Below, piece after piece: positions 9,579-19,694 of a DNA stretch of 64,000 nucleotides. Position 1 is the first letter of the stretch; each line of letters opens with the position of its first letter. The DNA is from Legionella lansingensis. GTDB lineage: Bacteria > Pseudomonadota > Gammaproteobacteria > Legionellales > Legionellaceae. A model generated the notes under the pieces. That model was not told where the DNA came from. It made no database searches and worked only from the letters and a program-made list of their open reading frames with translations. Location: assembly GCF_900187355.1 (NCBI RefSeq), contig NZ_LT906451.1, positions 620,501 to 684,500 on the forward strand. The letters run 5' to 3'. Position numbers and translations under genes: made by a program.

Positions 9579-12029
9579 ATGTCTAGCGAAAGCGAAAATG
9601 AACTCATGCTAACTAAAACTGAAGAAGAGAACTCATTGCTACCCGTTTTGCCTCTTCGGGATGTTGTCGTTTACCCACATATGGTCATTCCTTTGTTTGT
9701 CGGACGAGAAAAATCGATTAAGGCTTTAGAAGCCGCAATGATTGATAACAAACAAATTTTTCTGGTAGCTCAAAGAAAATCATCCAATGATGATCCAGGA
9801 CCTGCGGATGTTTACAATGTTGGTACAGTTTCCAGCGTTCTACAGCTATTAAAATTGCCTGATGGCACGGTTAAAGTGCTGGTAGAAGGCGAGCAACGTG
9901 CAAAGGTTAAGGACTATCATCAGGAAAAAGGTTTTTTAGAAGCATCTTTGGAGTCCATTACTGAAGTCAGTGAGCAAATGAAAGAGCAGGAAATTGAAAT
10001 TCTGATGCGCTCCCTCATGTCACAATTTGAACAATACATTAAGTTAAATAAAAAAATTCCTCCTGAAGTTTTGACATCGTTGGCAAGTATCGAAGAGCCT
10101 GGGCGATTGGCTGATACGATTGCCGCTCACTTATCCTTAAAAGTTGATGACAAGCAAGAGTTGCTCGAAATTCTTGATGTCGGTCAGCGTCTTGAGCGGT
10201 TAATGGCAGCCATCGAAGGCGAGATTGATTTGCTGCATGTTGAAAAACGTGTTCGTGGACGTGTCAAACGGCAAATGGAAAAAAGTCAGCGAGAGTATTA
10301 CCTCAACGAACAAATGAAAGCCATCCAGAAAGAGTTGGGTGACCTGAGTGAAGAAGGTAATGAAATTGAGCAGCTGGAAAGTTCGATCAACAAGGCTGGT
10401 ATGCCTAAGGAAGCAAAAGAAAAAGCGATGTCTGAGTTGCAAAAGCTCAAAATGATGTCGCCAATGTCTGCTGAGGCTACTGTGATTCGCAACTATCTTG
10501 ATTGGATGCTAACGGTTCCATGGAAAAGAAAAAATAAAATCCAGTTTGACTTAAGTAAAGCGGAACGTTTGTTGGATAAAGAGCATTATGGCTTGGAAAA
10601 AGTTAAGGAACGTATTCTTGAATACCTCGCCGTACAGCAACGCGTTAAGCGCTTGAAAGGACCAATTCTATGCTTGGTCGGAGCTCCAGGTGTGGGTAAG
10701 ACCTCATTAGGGCAATCGATTGCCAATGCAACGGGTAGAACCTTCATTCGTATCGCTTTAGGTGGCGTTCGCGATGAAGCTGAGATTCGCGGGCATCGCA
10801 GAACGTATATTGGCTCTATGCCAGGAAAAATCATTCAGAAGTTATGTAAAGCAGGGGTAAAAAATCCGCTTATTATGTTGGATGAAGTCGATAAAATGGC
10901 CATGGATTTTCGTGGCGATCCAGCATCTGCTCTGCTTGAAGTATTGGACCCTGAGCAAAACCATACCTTCAGCGACCATTATCTTGAAGTCGATTATGAC
11001 TTAAGTGATGTGATGTTTATTGCTACGGCAAACTCTCTCGAAATACCGGCCCCGCTTTTGGATCGCATGGAAGTCATTCGTTTGGCTGGTTACACTGAGG
11101 ATGAGAAAATCCATATCGCCGAAAGTTATTTAATCCCCAAACAATTAGTCTTAAACGGTTTGAAGCCGCAGGAAATCAATATTGCCGAAAGTGCGGTGCG
11201 TGAAATTATTCGTCACTATACCCGTGAAGCTGGGGTGCGTAATTTGGAGCGTGATATTGCTAGCATTTGCCGCAAAGTGGTGAAAGAGATTTTAACCGGA
11301 AAACGGGTTAAAAAAGTGTTAGTGACACGTAATAATATTGAAAAATACTTGGGTGTTCAAAAATTCCGCTATGGCCTAGCTGAAGAGTTCGATCAGGTAG
11401 GACAAGTAACTGGACTTGCTTGGACAAGTGTTGGTGGTGAATTGCTTACCATTGAAGCATCGATGATGCCTGGCAAAGGCAAAACAACGCACACCGGACA
11501 ACTAGGTGAAGTCATGCAAGAATCAATTCATGCCGCAATGACGGTCGTGCGTGGTCGTGCAAAATCGTTTGGTGTTGCCGATGACTTCTATGACAAAAAC
11601 GATTTCCATGTGCATGTGCCGGAAGGAGCCACCCCGAAAGATGGTCCAAGTGCTGGGATTGGTATGTGCACAGCATTGGTGTCAGTCCTTACCCAGATCC
11701 CCGTACGTGCAGATGTTGCCATGACTGGGGAAATCACCTTAAGAGGACAGGTTCTTCCTATTGGCGGGCTTAAGGAGAAACTACTAGCTGCCCATCGAGG
11801 AGGAATTAAGCATGTCATTATTCCTGAGGAAAATCGTAAGGATCTTGAAGAGATTTCCCATAATGTTCTTAAGAAATTGACTATCCACCCAGTAAAAACA
11901 ATTGAACAGGTTTTGGACATAGCTTTGCAACGTAGTCCTACCGTTAGTACTCCGAGCCCGACAGTTCCTGAAGTCATTCCGGGTAAAAGTTCAAAAAAAA
12001 TTAAGAATAAGGATTTACACGCCCATTAA
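9579..12029 (+). CDS. lon: ATP-dependent protease La (Lon)
   Basis: Cytoplasmic AAA+ protease for damaged and regulatory proteins. It has 816 residues. An N-terminal LAN domain ([19 protein letters not shown]) is followed by a coiled helical region, the ATPase with Walker [10 protein letters not shown] and a Walker B ending in LDEVDKM, and the C-terminal peptidase domain. Ser of the catalytic dyad is in [10 protein letters not shown] and Lys in [15 protein letters not shown]. The C-terminal tail is Lys-rich. The ATG at 9579 follows AAGGG. I see no convincing heat-shock (sigma-32) promoter in the upstream spacer. Confidence 0.97.
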   Translation: MSSESENELMLTKTEEENSLLPVLPLRDVVVYPHMVIPLFVGREKSIKALEAAMIDNKQIFLVAQRKSSNDDPGPADVYNVGTVSSVLQLLKLPDGTVKVLVEGEQRAKVKDYHQEKGFLEASLESITEVSEQMKEQEIEILMRSLMSQFEQYIKLNKKIPPEVLTSLASIEEPGRLADTIAAHLSLKVDDKQELLEILDVGQRLERLMAAIEGEIDLLHVEKRVRGRVKRQMEKSQREYYLNEQMKAIQKELGDLSEEGNEIEQLESSINKAGMPKEAKEKAMSELQKLKMMSPMSAEATVIRNYLDWMLTVPWKRKNKIQFDLSKAERLLDKEHYGLEKVKERILEYLAVQQRVKRLKGPILCLVGAPGVGKTSLGQSIANATGRTFIRIALGGVRDEAEIRGHRRTYIGSMPGKIIQKLCKAGVKNPLIMLDEVDKMAMDFRGDPASALLEVLDPEQNHTFSDHYLEVDYDLSDVMFIATANSLEIPAPLLDRMEVIRLAGYTEDEKIHIAESYLIPKQLVLNGLKPQEINIAESAVREIIRHYTREAGVRNLERDIASICRKVVKEILTGKRVKKVLVTRNNIEKYLGVQKFRYGLAEEFDQVGQVTGLAWTSVGGELLTIEASMMPGKGKTTHTGQLGEVMQESIHAAMTVVRGRAKSFGVADDFYDKNDFHVHVPEGATPKDGPSAGIGMCTALVSVLTQIPVRADVAMTGEITLRGQVLPIGGLKEKLLAAHRGGIKHVIIPEENRKDLEEISHNVLKKLTIHPVKTIEQVLDIALQRSPTVSTPSPTVPEVIPGKSSKKIKNKDLHAH

Positions 12030-12154
12030 TACGGGGTATATTTCACAGCGTTGCCCACTACTGGCGGGCGATGCAAGGATGTCGCTGCTTGACTGAGCTC
12101 GATCATTTTGTTTTAATCGGCTTGGATAAGGAAGAATAACTGATAGGGGAAAAG

Positions 12155-12430
12155 ATGAATAAAAGTGAATTGATTGAAGCAATTGCAAATGGTTCTGGAG
12201 TAACTAAAGCTGACGCTAGCCGAGTTCTCCATACTTTTATGACCACCGTGACCGACGCTTTAAGAAGCGGTGACCAAATTGTATTACCAGGTTTCGGTTC
12301 TTTCTCCACCGGTAATCGGTCTGCTCGTACTGGTAGAAATCCACAAACGGGTGCAACCATTACCATCAAGGCTTCAAGAGTAGTTAAATTTAAAGCTGGT
12401 AAATCATTGAAAGAAGCTGTACAGAAATAG
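12155..12430 (+). CDS. hupB: DNA-binding protein HU-beta
   Basis: Small basic nucleoid protein of 91 residues that bends and compacts DNA as a dimer. The N-terminus MNKSELIEAIA and the central GFGSFSTGNRSARTGRNPQTG beta-arm signature are diagnostic. A ribosome site AGGGGAAAAG precedes the ATG. Its position directly after lon matches gammaproteobacterial gene order. It may run on into the two tRNA genes behind it. Confidence 0.96.
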   Translation: MNKSELIEAIANGSGVTKADASRVLHTFMTTVTDALRSGDQIVLPGFGSFSTGNRSARTGRNPQTGATITIKASRVVKFKAGKSLKEAVQK

Positions 12431-12442
12431 CGTAATTTTTTG

Positions 12443-12518
12443 GGGTGCTTAGCTCAGCTGGGAGAGCATCGCCCTTACAAGGCGAGGGTCGCAGGTTCGA
12501 TCCCTGCAGCACCCACCA
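12443..12518 (+). tRNA. tRNA-Val(UAC)
   Basis: Acceptor GGGTGCT pairs with AGCACCC, anticodon loop CTTACAA (UAC), TTCGATC T-loop, encoded CCA. It starts 12 bp after hupB. Confidence 0.97.
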
Positions 12519-12524
12519 AGAATT

Positions 12525-12601
12525 GGAGTGGTAGTTCAGTTGGTCAGAATACCGGCCTGTCACGCCGGGGGTCGCGGGTTCGAGCCCCGTCCACTCCGCC
12601 A
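12525..12601 (+). tRNA. tRNA-Asp(GUC)
   Basis: Acceptor GGAGTGG pairs with CCACTCC, anticodon loop CTGTCAC (GUC), encoded CCA. It follows tRNA-Val by 6 bp. Confidence 0.97.
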
Positions 12602-12606
12602 AGATT

Positions 12607-12632
12607 AACGCGCCGAATGGCGCGTTTTTTTT
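12607..12632 (+). terminator. Rho-independent terminator after tRNA-Asp
   Basis: AACGCGCC, GAAT loop, GGCGCGTT, then a run of T. It closes the lon/hupB/tRNA region and precedes ppiD. Confidence 0.9.
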
Positions 12633-12675
12633 ACTGGTACTTTCTGGCGAGTTACTGAATTATGGAATATTGATC

Positions 12676-14553
12676 ATGTTGCAGAAGTTGAACGAACGCA
12701 TACAGGGTATTGTAGCCTGGGTAGTCATTATTCTTATTGCCATAACGTTTACCATGTTTGGCGTGGACTATTACATGCAGTCGCATCAGACTTCTGTTGC
12801 GGAAGTAGAAGTAAATGGTGAGCCTATTAGCAAACAGGCTTTTGAGGTGAGCTACAGACGCGCTCGCCAACAACGTGATGCGGCACAAATGACAGCCGCG
12901 AGTGAAAAAGCGCTCAAAAAGCAAGTCATTGAAAATATGATTGTCAACGAAGTGTTAGTGCAGGCTGCCAGAGCCAGTGGTTTTGAGGTGAGTCTTGAGC
13001 AAGCTAACGCAGCAATTCTTAGTATTCCTCAATTCCAAGAGGATGGTCGCTTTTCGGCAGAACGATATCAACAAGCATTAAGTAATGCCTTATTTACTCC
13101 GGAATCATTCCAGCATGAAGTCAGACAAGGCATGTTACTTAACCAACAACGTTTTGCTTTCATTGGTAGTGCATTTGCCTTGCCTAATGAAATTCAACGC
13201 TTCGTGAAGCTATACATGCAAACTCGGGATTATGACTATTTGCAAATCCCAACGTCCTTGTTTATGAAGAATAGCAAAGTATCTGATGAAGCCATCTTAG
13301 ATTATTACCAAAAACATCAGAAAGAATTTATTGCATCTGAAAAAGTTTCCATCGATTACGTACGTTTATCGATGCAAGAGCTCAAAGATAAAATTAACGT
13401 CAGTGACGATGATATCAAGCGTTATTATGAGGATAATAAAAGCAGTTTCCAAACGCCAGCTCAATGGCAAGTGGCCCATATTCTTTTTGCTGTTCCCCAA
13501 GACGCATCAGCGGAGACGGAAAAGCAAATCAAACAAAAAGCTGAAGATGCTTATCAAACGTTACAAGATAATCCAGCAAAATTTGACGAATTAGTAAAAA
13601 CCCTTTCTGACGACAAATTGTCTGTGGCAAATAATGGTCTACTTCCGTGGATGGTAGCTGGTCAGACTGAGTTTGATAAAGCGCTAGCAACATTAACTAA
13701 GCCAGGTCAAATTTCACCGCCTGTACAATCAGCTCACGGCTTTGAAATTTTTAAATTAATCGATTATAAACCTGCCACGTTGAAACCTTTAGCAAATGTT
13801 CAGTCTGAGATTAAAGAGCAATTGCTGGCGGATCTTGCGCAAACCAAGTACTCTCAGGCATTAGAACAGCTGAGTGATTTAAGTTATGAATCACCAGATT
13901 CTTTAGAACCTGTGGCTGACGCCTTAAAATTAAAGATTGAACACACTGAGCCTTTTTCGCGTCAAGGAGGAGACAGTAGTTTAACCAAAAACAAAGACGT
14001 GATTAATGCCGCCTTTAGTCATGATGTGCTAGAGCTTGGTAATAACAGTGAACCGATACAACTCGATAATGATAGTGTTATTGTCTTACGTGTCAACAAG
14101 CAGATCCCTGCATCTAAAAAACCACTTGCTGAAGTAAAACAAACGATTGCTAATAAATTAGCCTTAAAACAGGCTGAGCAACAAGCCAAACAGCTAGGTT
14201 CTAATCTTCTTTCTGCAAAAACAGATGCTCAAGCACAGGAAAAATTATTGCAAGAGAATCAACTGCAATGGCAGCAAGTAGAACAAGCAACACGTGACAC
14301 GGATAAAGCAGATGCTGCAATTAATGACTTAGCATTTAGTTTGGCTAAAGTGAGTAGTCAGAATGGTCGCAGTTTGAGGAATGGTGATTACGTCATTGTC
14401 CACCTGCGAAAAATCAGTGATGGTCAATTTGAACAATTGGATAGGGAACAGCAAGCTAGTATTGCTCAGCAAATTGAGTCTAGCTACGGTGTAATGGATT
14501 ACGACCTTTATGTAAACAACTTAGTGAATAAGGCCAAAATAAACAGGCACTAA
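12676..14553 (+). CDS. ppiD: Periplasmic folding chaperone, SurA/parvulin type
   Basis: Membrane-anchored periplasmic chaperone that assists proteins leaving the Sec translocon. It has 625 residues. A single N-terminal helix (IVAWVVIILIAITFTMFGV) anchors it, a SurA_N-like region follows, then a parvulin domain (about residues 260-360, with WQVAHILF and a SAHGFEIFKL-type end), and a helical C-terminal part. A TTG at 12670 is in frame, but the ATG at 12676 places MLQKLNER directly before the helix and is preferred. The lon-hupB-ppiD order is common in gammaproteobacteria. Confidence 0.93.
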   Translation: MLQKLNERIQGIVAWVVIILIAITFTMFGVDYYMQSHQTSVAEVEVNGEPISKQAFEVSYRRARQQRDAAQMTAASEKALKKQVIENMIVNEVLVQAARASGFEVSLEQANAAILSIPQFQEDGRFSAERYQQALSNALFTPESFQHEVRQGMLLNQQRFAFIGSAFALPNEIQRFVKLYMQTRDYDYLQIPTSLFMKNSKVSDEAILDYYQKHQKEFIASEKVSIDYVRLSMQELKDKINVSDDDIKRYYEDNKSSFQTPAQWQVAHILFAVPQDASAETEKQIKQKAEDAYQTLQDNPAKFDELVKTLSDDKLSVANNGLLPWMVAGQTEFDKALATLTKPGQISPPVQSAHGFEIFKLIDYKPATLKPLANVQSEIKEQLLADLAQTKYSQALEQLSDLSYESPDSLEPVADALKLKIEHTEPFSRQGGDSSLTKNKDVINAAFSHDVLELGNNSEPIQLDNDSVIVLRVNKQIPASKKPLAEVKQTIANKLALKQAEQQAKQLGSNLLSAKTDAQAQEKLLQENQLQWQQVEQATRDTDKADAAINDLAFSLAKVSSQNGRSLRNGDYVIVHLRKISDGQFEQLDREQQASIAQQIESSYGVMDYDLYVNNLVNKAKINRH

Positions 14554-14572
14554 CACTATCAAGGAGGGAGTA

Positions 14573-15823
14573 ATGGCTTTTACTGATAATCATTTAGCTA
14601 CGATATATTTAAAGCTGCAGAAACGATATAGGGAGGAGTTATCCCGTCTACCATTTAGTCAAATTTACGCAACGCTGGAGCGTGATATTCAAATGGAGCT
14701 TGTCAATCCCCAAAGTTCTTTATATGGACTTGATGCTCTGGAGCAGTATAAAGTTTGGTATGTATTTAATACATTTATGGCGTCCTGTCCTCAGTACAGC
14801 AATCTACAGGAACATGAGCAACGCAGTTTTCGTTTTGTAACGGAATTGAGGACAATCCATGTGATAGACTCTCATTATCACTGCTATTGTCCCTCCAATG
14901 ATTTTCTTTTCACTTGGCTATTATTAGATTCTCTTTCCTCAAGACATCATCATCATTATCATGACAGCGGCTGCTGTTTTCCCTCTAGCAATAATCATCA
15001 TAGGCATGGAGGATCTTCTGAGGATCAAGCAAAATGTCTATTATTCCTCCTCTTGGTTCTTTTGGTAACCAGCTTAATTGCCCTAGCCGCCTTAGCTACA
15101 TTTTACTTATTATTGGAGGCTGCGGACAGTTTAGAACGCATGTTCTGGAATGAAGGCTGGCTCAAAGCGATAATTAGTTTGTCTAGTGCTATAGCAAGTG
15201 GCTTGGTTGCAGGTTTTTTGGCTAGCAATTTTGCTTCAGCTCCGCTTATGGCTCTTGCTTTGGCTGCTGGGGTGAGCAATCCTGTTGGTATGGCTGCTTT
15301 AGGCGTGGTTTGCCTAACCATCATAGGGACAGGACTTGGTTGCTTTATTACTAATCAGATACAAGACGCGATAATTAAGTCGTTCAATAAAGGCTCTCTC
15401 GACCCTCATGATCCTTATCGGTTCCGACTTACAGAACAAGAAGAACAAAATTTATTAAGCAAGCAGCCCTATGCTTTAGATCCGATTAAGGTCAAGTGCG
15501 CTATGGTTGCTTTGCACGAGGAAATTGGTAAAAGCGTGCCTTGGCGTTTGAGCCGCCTTTTCTGTGATGATGAAGGGAAGCAAGCGTTATTGGAACAGGT
15601 AAGAAAACTGCGTCGTGGAGAGATAGATGGGTATACGATTACGATTGGTAAAGGTGAAGACAAAAGAACCATTGACTTAAGACCTTTCCAACAATATGTG
15701 CCTACTTATACGACACCTCCTCAATCACTTTACCCAGAACAGTCGTCACCATATTATGGACAGACGCCTCCCCCTTCTTATAATCCTGAATTGAATCCTT
15801 CGGCATCGTATTATTACCAATAA
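14573..15823 (+). CDS. Hypothetical membrane protein with His cluster and Pro/Tyr-rich tail
   Basis: Not recognised. It has 416 residues with an excellent AAGGAGGGAG ribosome site. A helical N-terminal region (1-95) leads to a Cys/His-rich loop with SHYHCYC near 100-106 and a dense histidine cluster at about 124-144 (RHHHHYH, NNHHRH). Strong transmembrane segments follow at about 155-180, 200-225 and 230-260. A hydrophilic region comes next, and the last 45 residues are Pro/Tyr/Gln-rich (PPPSYNPE), resembling WW/ESCRT-type short motifs. The topology suits a membrane-inserted protein with a metal-binding loop, and a secreted Legionella protein is possible. No enzyme motif is visible. Confidence 0.7.
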   Translation: MAFTDNHLATIYLKLQKRYREELSRLPFSQIYATLERDIQMELVNPQSSLYGLDALEQYKVWYVFNTFMASCPQYSNLQEHEQRSFRFVTELRTIHVIDSHYHCYCPSNDFLFTWLLLDSLSSRHHHHYHDSGCCFPSSNNHHRHGGSSEDQAKCLLFLLLVLLVTSLIALAALATFYLLLEAADSLERMFWNEGWLKAIISLSSAIASGLVAGFLASNFASAPLMALALAAGVSNPVGMAALGVVCLTIIGTGLGCFITNQIQDAIIKSFNKGSLDPHDPYRFRLTEQEEQNLLSKQPYALDPIKVKCAMVALHEEIGKSVPWRLSRLFCDDEGKQALLEQVRKLRRGEIDGYTITIGKGEDKRTIDLRPFQQYVPTYTTPPQSLYPEQSSPYYGQTPPPSYNPELNPSASYYYQ

Positions 15824-15837
15824 GTTTGCCTGAAATG

Positions 15838-15936
15838 CCTCTCACCCTACCCTCTCCCACAAGGGGGGAGGGATGTTCAAAAAAATGCCTCTCCTCTTGT
15901 GAGAGGCCGACGCGCGTAGCGCGGCGAGTGAGGGGA
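15838..15936. repeat. Palindromic intergenic repeat, family A
   Basis: Same family as 3684-3782: CTCTCCCACAAGGGGGGAGG and CCTCTCCTCTTGTGAGAGG hairpins bounded by CCTCTCACCC and GAGTGAGGGG, and containing GACGCGCGTAGCGCGGC. The stems have decayed slightly. Confidence 0.8.
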
Positions 15937-16072
15937 AAGCGGATTATGCATAACGCCGATTAGGCCAAAAGATGATCAATGGAGAATCCATTGCTTCCCC
16001 ACACCCTCTGTCCTTTAAGTTTGGCTTATGATAGCCTTAGCCTTTTTGCCAGAGCTCACCAAGGGCATGCAG

Positions 16073-17473
16073 ATGTTACACACGAAGACTTTTCATTTAA
16101 ATGCTAATCAACAAGCTCTTTTCTATTTTCTCTTATATGTCTGTTTTCTCATTGTGGCGAGAGTTTTTTTGTGCTATCCCATACTGAGCTATGATGAAGC
16201 AGAGCAGGTTTTCTTTGCTCAGAAATTGTCTGCTGGTTACCCTGCACAGCCTCCTTTTTATACGTGGTTGCAGTGGCTAGCGTTTAAGGGAATGGGGTTA
16301 AATCTGTTTAGTCTGGCTTTAGTAAAATACACTCTCATAGGAGCCTGCTTTTATATCTATCACCTCATTTGTCGTTACTACTGCCACAATTCCCTGTTAG
16401 CCTGGTGCGCTACTCTTTCGTGGGCGTTTATTCCCAATATCAGTTATGACTTTCTACCTCATAAAACACATGTGATCACCGCTCTACTGGTCAGCTGCCT
16501 TACCTGGTACTGGTTTATTAAACCTCAGCGGGCGCCTAAGTTTGTCTGGTATGCTGGTTTGGGCTTGCTTATTGGCATAGGCATTCTCTCCAAATTTAAT
16601 TATTTAATTTTTTTAGCTGTATTGCTTATCTCGGCATTAACTATTCAAGAATACCGTGTTAAAGTCATTGCGCCGGGAATATTAATCAGTTTTGCAATAG
16701 CTGTTTTTATCTCAAGCCCTTACTGGGTATGGCTCATTCATAATGCAAGTGTAGGCTTATCCGCTTCATATAAACTGGTTTTACCAGAGAAGAATCAATG
16801 GCATGGAGTCATCCGTTTATTTGCAGCATTCCTTTGCTTTATCGGACCACTGGTTCTCATCAAGATCTTTTTTCCTTTATCACGTGTCGCAATTGTTCAC
16901 ACCCCCCAAAATCAACTCTTGTGGCGCTATCATCTAGTGGTATTTCCCTTTCTTGTGCTGTTTGTTATTGCCTCTGGCATGAACAATGTCAGAACCCATT
17001 GGGTACTCCCGATATTATTTCTAACTCCCGTTTGGTTCTTTCATATTGTTGATATCAAGAAATATTCGTTAAGGAGAGCCCGATATTATTTAGGCTTGTG
17101 CTTATTGGTTCAATTAGGGTTGGTGAGTGCTTGGATCATTCATATCCCCAATTCGGCTGAGTCTCCTATGATGCAACTGGTTGAAGATATCAAAAAAGAT
17201 CATCAACCAGTTACACTGGTTGTTGCCGACTCTGATTTGCTCGTAGGGAATCTCATGTTGTTCTTAGGGTTGAAAGATGGAATTTTAATTCCGTTCATGA
17301 AAGAGCAAGTTTTTCCTAAGGAAAACATGTTGATGGTTTGGGAGGGAGCTAATCCTCCTTATTGGGTCAATTATCTCTTGGTCGGTAAACACCCTTTGAC
17401 TAAGCCGATAACGACAAGACATGAAAACGAAGTGATGGGCCATGCTTATAGCTTGCAGAAAGATAATGATTAG
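16073..17473 (+). CDS. Glycosyltransferase family 39-type (ArnT/PMT-like) membrane protein
   Basis: A polytopic inner-membrane protein of about 466 residues with roughly ten hydrophobic segments. The first periplasmic loop carries YDEAEQ and YPAQPPFYTWLQ, the acidic motif and following Pro-rich loop of GT-C fold enzymes that transfer sugars from polyprenyl phosphate carriers (ArnT, PMT_2 family). The acceptor cannot be told. An ATG at 16028 is in frame but has no ribosome site. The ATG at 16073 lies about 8 bp after AAGGG and is preferred. It is a stand-alone gene between a repeat and an AT-rich spacer. Confidence 0.75.
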   Translation: MLHTKTFHLNANQQALFYFLLYVCFLIVARVFLCYPILSYDEAEQVFFAQKLSAGYPAQPPFYTWLQWLAFKGMGLNLFSLALVKYTLIGACFYIYHLICRYYCHNSLLAWCATLSWAFIPNISYDFLPHKTHVITALLVSCLTWYWFIKPQRAPKFVWYAGLGLLIGIGILSKFNYLIFLAVLLISALTIQEYRVKVIAPGILISFAIAVFISSPYWVWLIHNASVGLSASYKLVLPEKNQWHGVIRLFAAFLCFIGPLVLIKIFFPLSRVAIVHTPQNQLLWRYHLVVFPFLVLFVIASGMNNVRTHWVLPILFLTPVWFFHIVDIKKYSLRRARYYLGLCLLVQLGLVSAWIIHIPNSAESPMMQLVEDIKKDHQPVTLVVADSDLLVGNLMLFLGLKDGILIPFMKEQVFPKENMLMVWEGANPPYWVNYLLVGKHPLTKPITTRHENEVMGHAYSLQKDND

Positions 17474-17638
17474 ATTTCATAAGATTATTTTACATTCTCA
17501 ATTGAGGGTTATTATTAAACGATAAGAATATCTTATATGTCGTATAAGAATATATAGATTTTTTTATGTACCTATTTAAAGTATTATTTGCAATGTGTTC
17601 ATTTATGCAGCTATTTGTATTTTTTTGAGAGGTTTCTA

Positions 17639-17989
17639 ATGAAAATGGCTCTATATAACGAATTAATCCAATTAGATCGAGAAGCTAAAGATTTAACCGC
17701 AACCGCAGATGCTCGTCGTCAAGCACGTGAAGACTTTGAAAGGCGCTTCCAGGAGAGCGATAGTAACACACAAAGGATTGTTCTAGATTCAATTGCTGCT
17801 ACACCGTCTACCCAAACGTCCTTACTGTATACTTATCGAGCTGCTGTAACTGATTTTTCAAGAAATCATTCATTGTGGTCAGCAGCTCAGACTTTTTTTA
17901 AAGTAGCTGTTACAAGGCTAACTAATCCGACTTTAGAAGAAGAGGAAGAACAAGCTACGCAAGACAGAGGCCATACTCAGGAGATCTGA
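17639..17989 (+). CDS. Small hypothetical protein
   Basis: 116 residues, not recognised. The start is the ATG at 17639, preceded by GAGAGG; the longer in-frame TTG start at 17588 is rejected. The protein is helical and charged (LIQLDREAKDLTATADARRQARE) with no signal peptide or membrane segment, and has an acidic Glu-rich C-terminus (LEEEEEQATQDR). The Glu-rich end resembles the E-block seen in Dot/Icm substrates, but this is only suggestive. The AT-rich upstream region contains ATAAGAATATCTTAT, a short palindrome near 17522. Confidence 0.6.
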   Translation: MKMALYNELIQLDREAKDLTATADARRQAREDFERRFQESDSNTQRIVLDSIAATPSTQTSLLYTYRAAVTDFSRNHSLWSAAQTFFKVAVTRLTNPTLEEEEEQATQDRGHTQEI

Positions 17990-18026
17990 TGTGCAGCAAG
18001 TAATGGCTTGCTCCGCAAGCCAGGGA

Positions 18027-18812
18027 TCACTCCAGATCAGTCATAGATACCGCATGGTAACCAGAATCAACATGCAGCACTTCTGCGGTGATGCCTGAAG
18101 CTAAATCAGAACATAAGAAAGCCGCAGCGTTGCCTACTTCTTCTGCAGTGACATTTCGTCTTAGGGGAGTTGTGCTTGCATAAAAGGCCTGCATTTTGCG
18201 GAAATCTTTAATTCCTGCTGCTGCTAATGTCTTGATGGGACCCGCAGAGATCGCATTCACTCGAATTCCTCTGGGACCTAAGCTTGCTGCCAGATAACGC
18301 ACTGACGCTTCAAGACTTGCTTTAGCGATACCCATGACGTTGTAATTAGGAACCGCTTTTTCAGCACCATAATAACTTAAGGTTAAGACAGAGCCTTGTG
18401 TATCTTGCATCATGGGTTGAGCAGCCTTGGCTAAAGCGATTAAGCTATAGGCGCTGATGTCATGTGCAATATGGAAGCCCTCACGATTGACATTATCCAC
18501 AAAATCGCCACTAATTTGATCAGCAGGAGCGTAGGCGACAGAATGAATCAAAATATCCAATTTGTCCCAATGGCTATGTAACTGCTCAAAAACAGCCTGA
18601 ATTTCAATATCACTTGCTACATCACAAGGGAAGGTTAAATTAGAGTGAAATTCAGCAGCCATGGTTTCTACACGAGCTTGCAACTTTTCATTTTGATAGG
18701 TAAACGCAAGCTCAGCACCTTGCTCATGAAATGCTTTAGCAATACCATAAGCAATAGAGCGATTGCTTGCCAGACCAACGATTAATGCTTTTTTCCCGGT
18801 TAAAAATCCCAC
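18027..18812 (-). CDS. fabI: Enoyl-[acyl-carrier-protein] reductase (NADH)
   Basis: Last reduction step of type II fatty-acid elongation. It is a 261-residue short-chain dehydrogenase fold. The N-terminal [15 protein letters not shown] nucleotide-binding motif is the FabI form. The catalytic Tyr-x6-Lys pair lies in the [18 protein letters not shown] region (the conserved YNVMG(I/L)AKA signature). The C-terminal [13 protein letters not shown] matches the substrate-loop region. The start is GTG at 18812, one base past the udk stop and behind an AGAGGAG site, so it is translationally coupled to udk. Confidence 0.95.
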   Translation of the reverse strand: MGFLTGKKALIVGLASNRSIAYGIAKAFHEQGAELAFTYQNEKLQARVETMAAEFHSNLTFPCDVASDIEIQAVFEQLHSHWDKLDILIHSVAYAPADQISGDFVDNVNREGFHIAHDISAYSLIALAKAAQPMMQDTQGSVLTLSYYGAEKAVPNYNVMGIAKASLEASVRYLAASLGPRGIRVNAISAGPIKTLAAAGIKDFRKMQAFYASTTPLRRNVTAEEVGNAAAFLCSDLASGITAEVLHVDSGYHAVSMTDLE

Positions 18813-18813
18813 T

Positions 18814-19476
18814 TCATTCTCCTCTGATAATTTCAGTACTCAAGCCATTTTGGTGTGTCGCGAGTAACTCGCGCATTTTAGCCTGAATCATACCGATTGC
18901 GATACGATTCTCACCCCCTCGGGGAACGATGATGTCCGCATAGCGACTGGATGGTTCAATAAATTGCAAATACATCGGTCTCACGGTGGTCTCATACTGG
19001 TGAACCACTGATTCAAAAGAACGATGGCGTTCCACCACATCGCGTTTCAGACGGCGCGTGAGGCATACATCGAGAGGAGTGGACATAAAAATACGAATAT
19101 CCATTATCTCTCGTAATTCTTTATCACTAAAAAGAAGAATACCTTCCAGGACAATAATGGCATGTTGTCCTATATGACGCGTTTCTGATAAGCGAATATG
19201 TTTGGAATGAGAATAGATTGGGATATCAACAGCCTTCCCTTGCTGTAAACTGCGAAGATGCTCGCAAAGCAATGCATGGTCAAATGCATCGGGATGATCG
19301 TAATTTATTTTCTCTCTTTCAGAGAAAGGTAAATGACTATTGTCTTTGTAGTAAGCGTCTTCAGAGATCACAACAACTTGTTCAGAACCGAGTTCATTGA
19401 CAATGGTGTTGGCCAAAAGACTTTTACCCGAAGCTGAGGGGCCAGAAATTCCGATAATAATGGCTTGTTTACTCAT
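18814..19476 (-). CDS. udk: Uridine kinase
   Basis: Phosphorylates uridine and cytidine in pyrimidine salvage. It has 220 residues with P-loop [11 protein letters not shown], the YYKDNSHL and NYDHPDAFD motifs that bind the nucleoside, and the [11 protein letters not shown] lid region. A TTG nine codons upstream is in frame, but the ATG at 19476 starting [12 protein letters not shown] is the natural start. It forms a two-gene operon with fabI. Confidence 0.93.
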   Translation of the reverse strand: MSKQAIIIGISGPSASGKSLLANTIVNELGSEQVVVISEDAYYKDNSHLPFSEREKINYDHPDAFDHALLCEHLRSLQQGKAVDIPIYSHSKHIRLSETRHIGQHAIIVLEGILLFSDKELREIMDIRIFMSTPLDVCLTRRLKRDVVERHRSFESVVHQYETTVRPMYLQFIEPSSRYADIIVPRGGENRIAIGMIQAKMRELLATHQNGLSTEIIRGE

Positions 19477-19534
19477 GGTTTTATCATTTAAAATTTTGTG
19501 CAATGGTAAGGGTTTATGACGATAAATTCAATCC

Positions 19535-19668
19535 GGGGCTGTTGCCATTTCTACTATCTTGGCCAAAATGATTTGATTTTCTGTGCTCCACCATACTTCT
19601 ATGTATGCTGCGTTGCGGTGCTCGAATCAAATCATTTTGGCTCAAGCTAGCGAAATGGCAACAGCCCC
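19535..19668. repeat. 134-bp MITE-like inverted-repeat element, family C
   Basis: Termini GGGGCTGTTGCCATTTC and GAAATGGCAACAGCCCC are perfect 17-bp inverted repeats. Just inside are CCAAAATGATTTGATT and AATCAAATCATTTTGG. The centre is non-palindromic. It has no coding potential and is shaped like a miniature inverted-repeat element; only one copy is in this window. Confidence 0.85.
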
Positions 19669-19694
19669 TAAAGCTATAAGAGATATGTTGTGTT

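Noticed and set aside
18005-18021. Hairpin GGCTTGC-TCC-GCAAGCC between two convergent genes as a terminator
   Set aside because: It is a good stem, but there is no T-run on either strand, so I did not call it.
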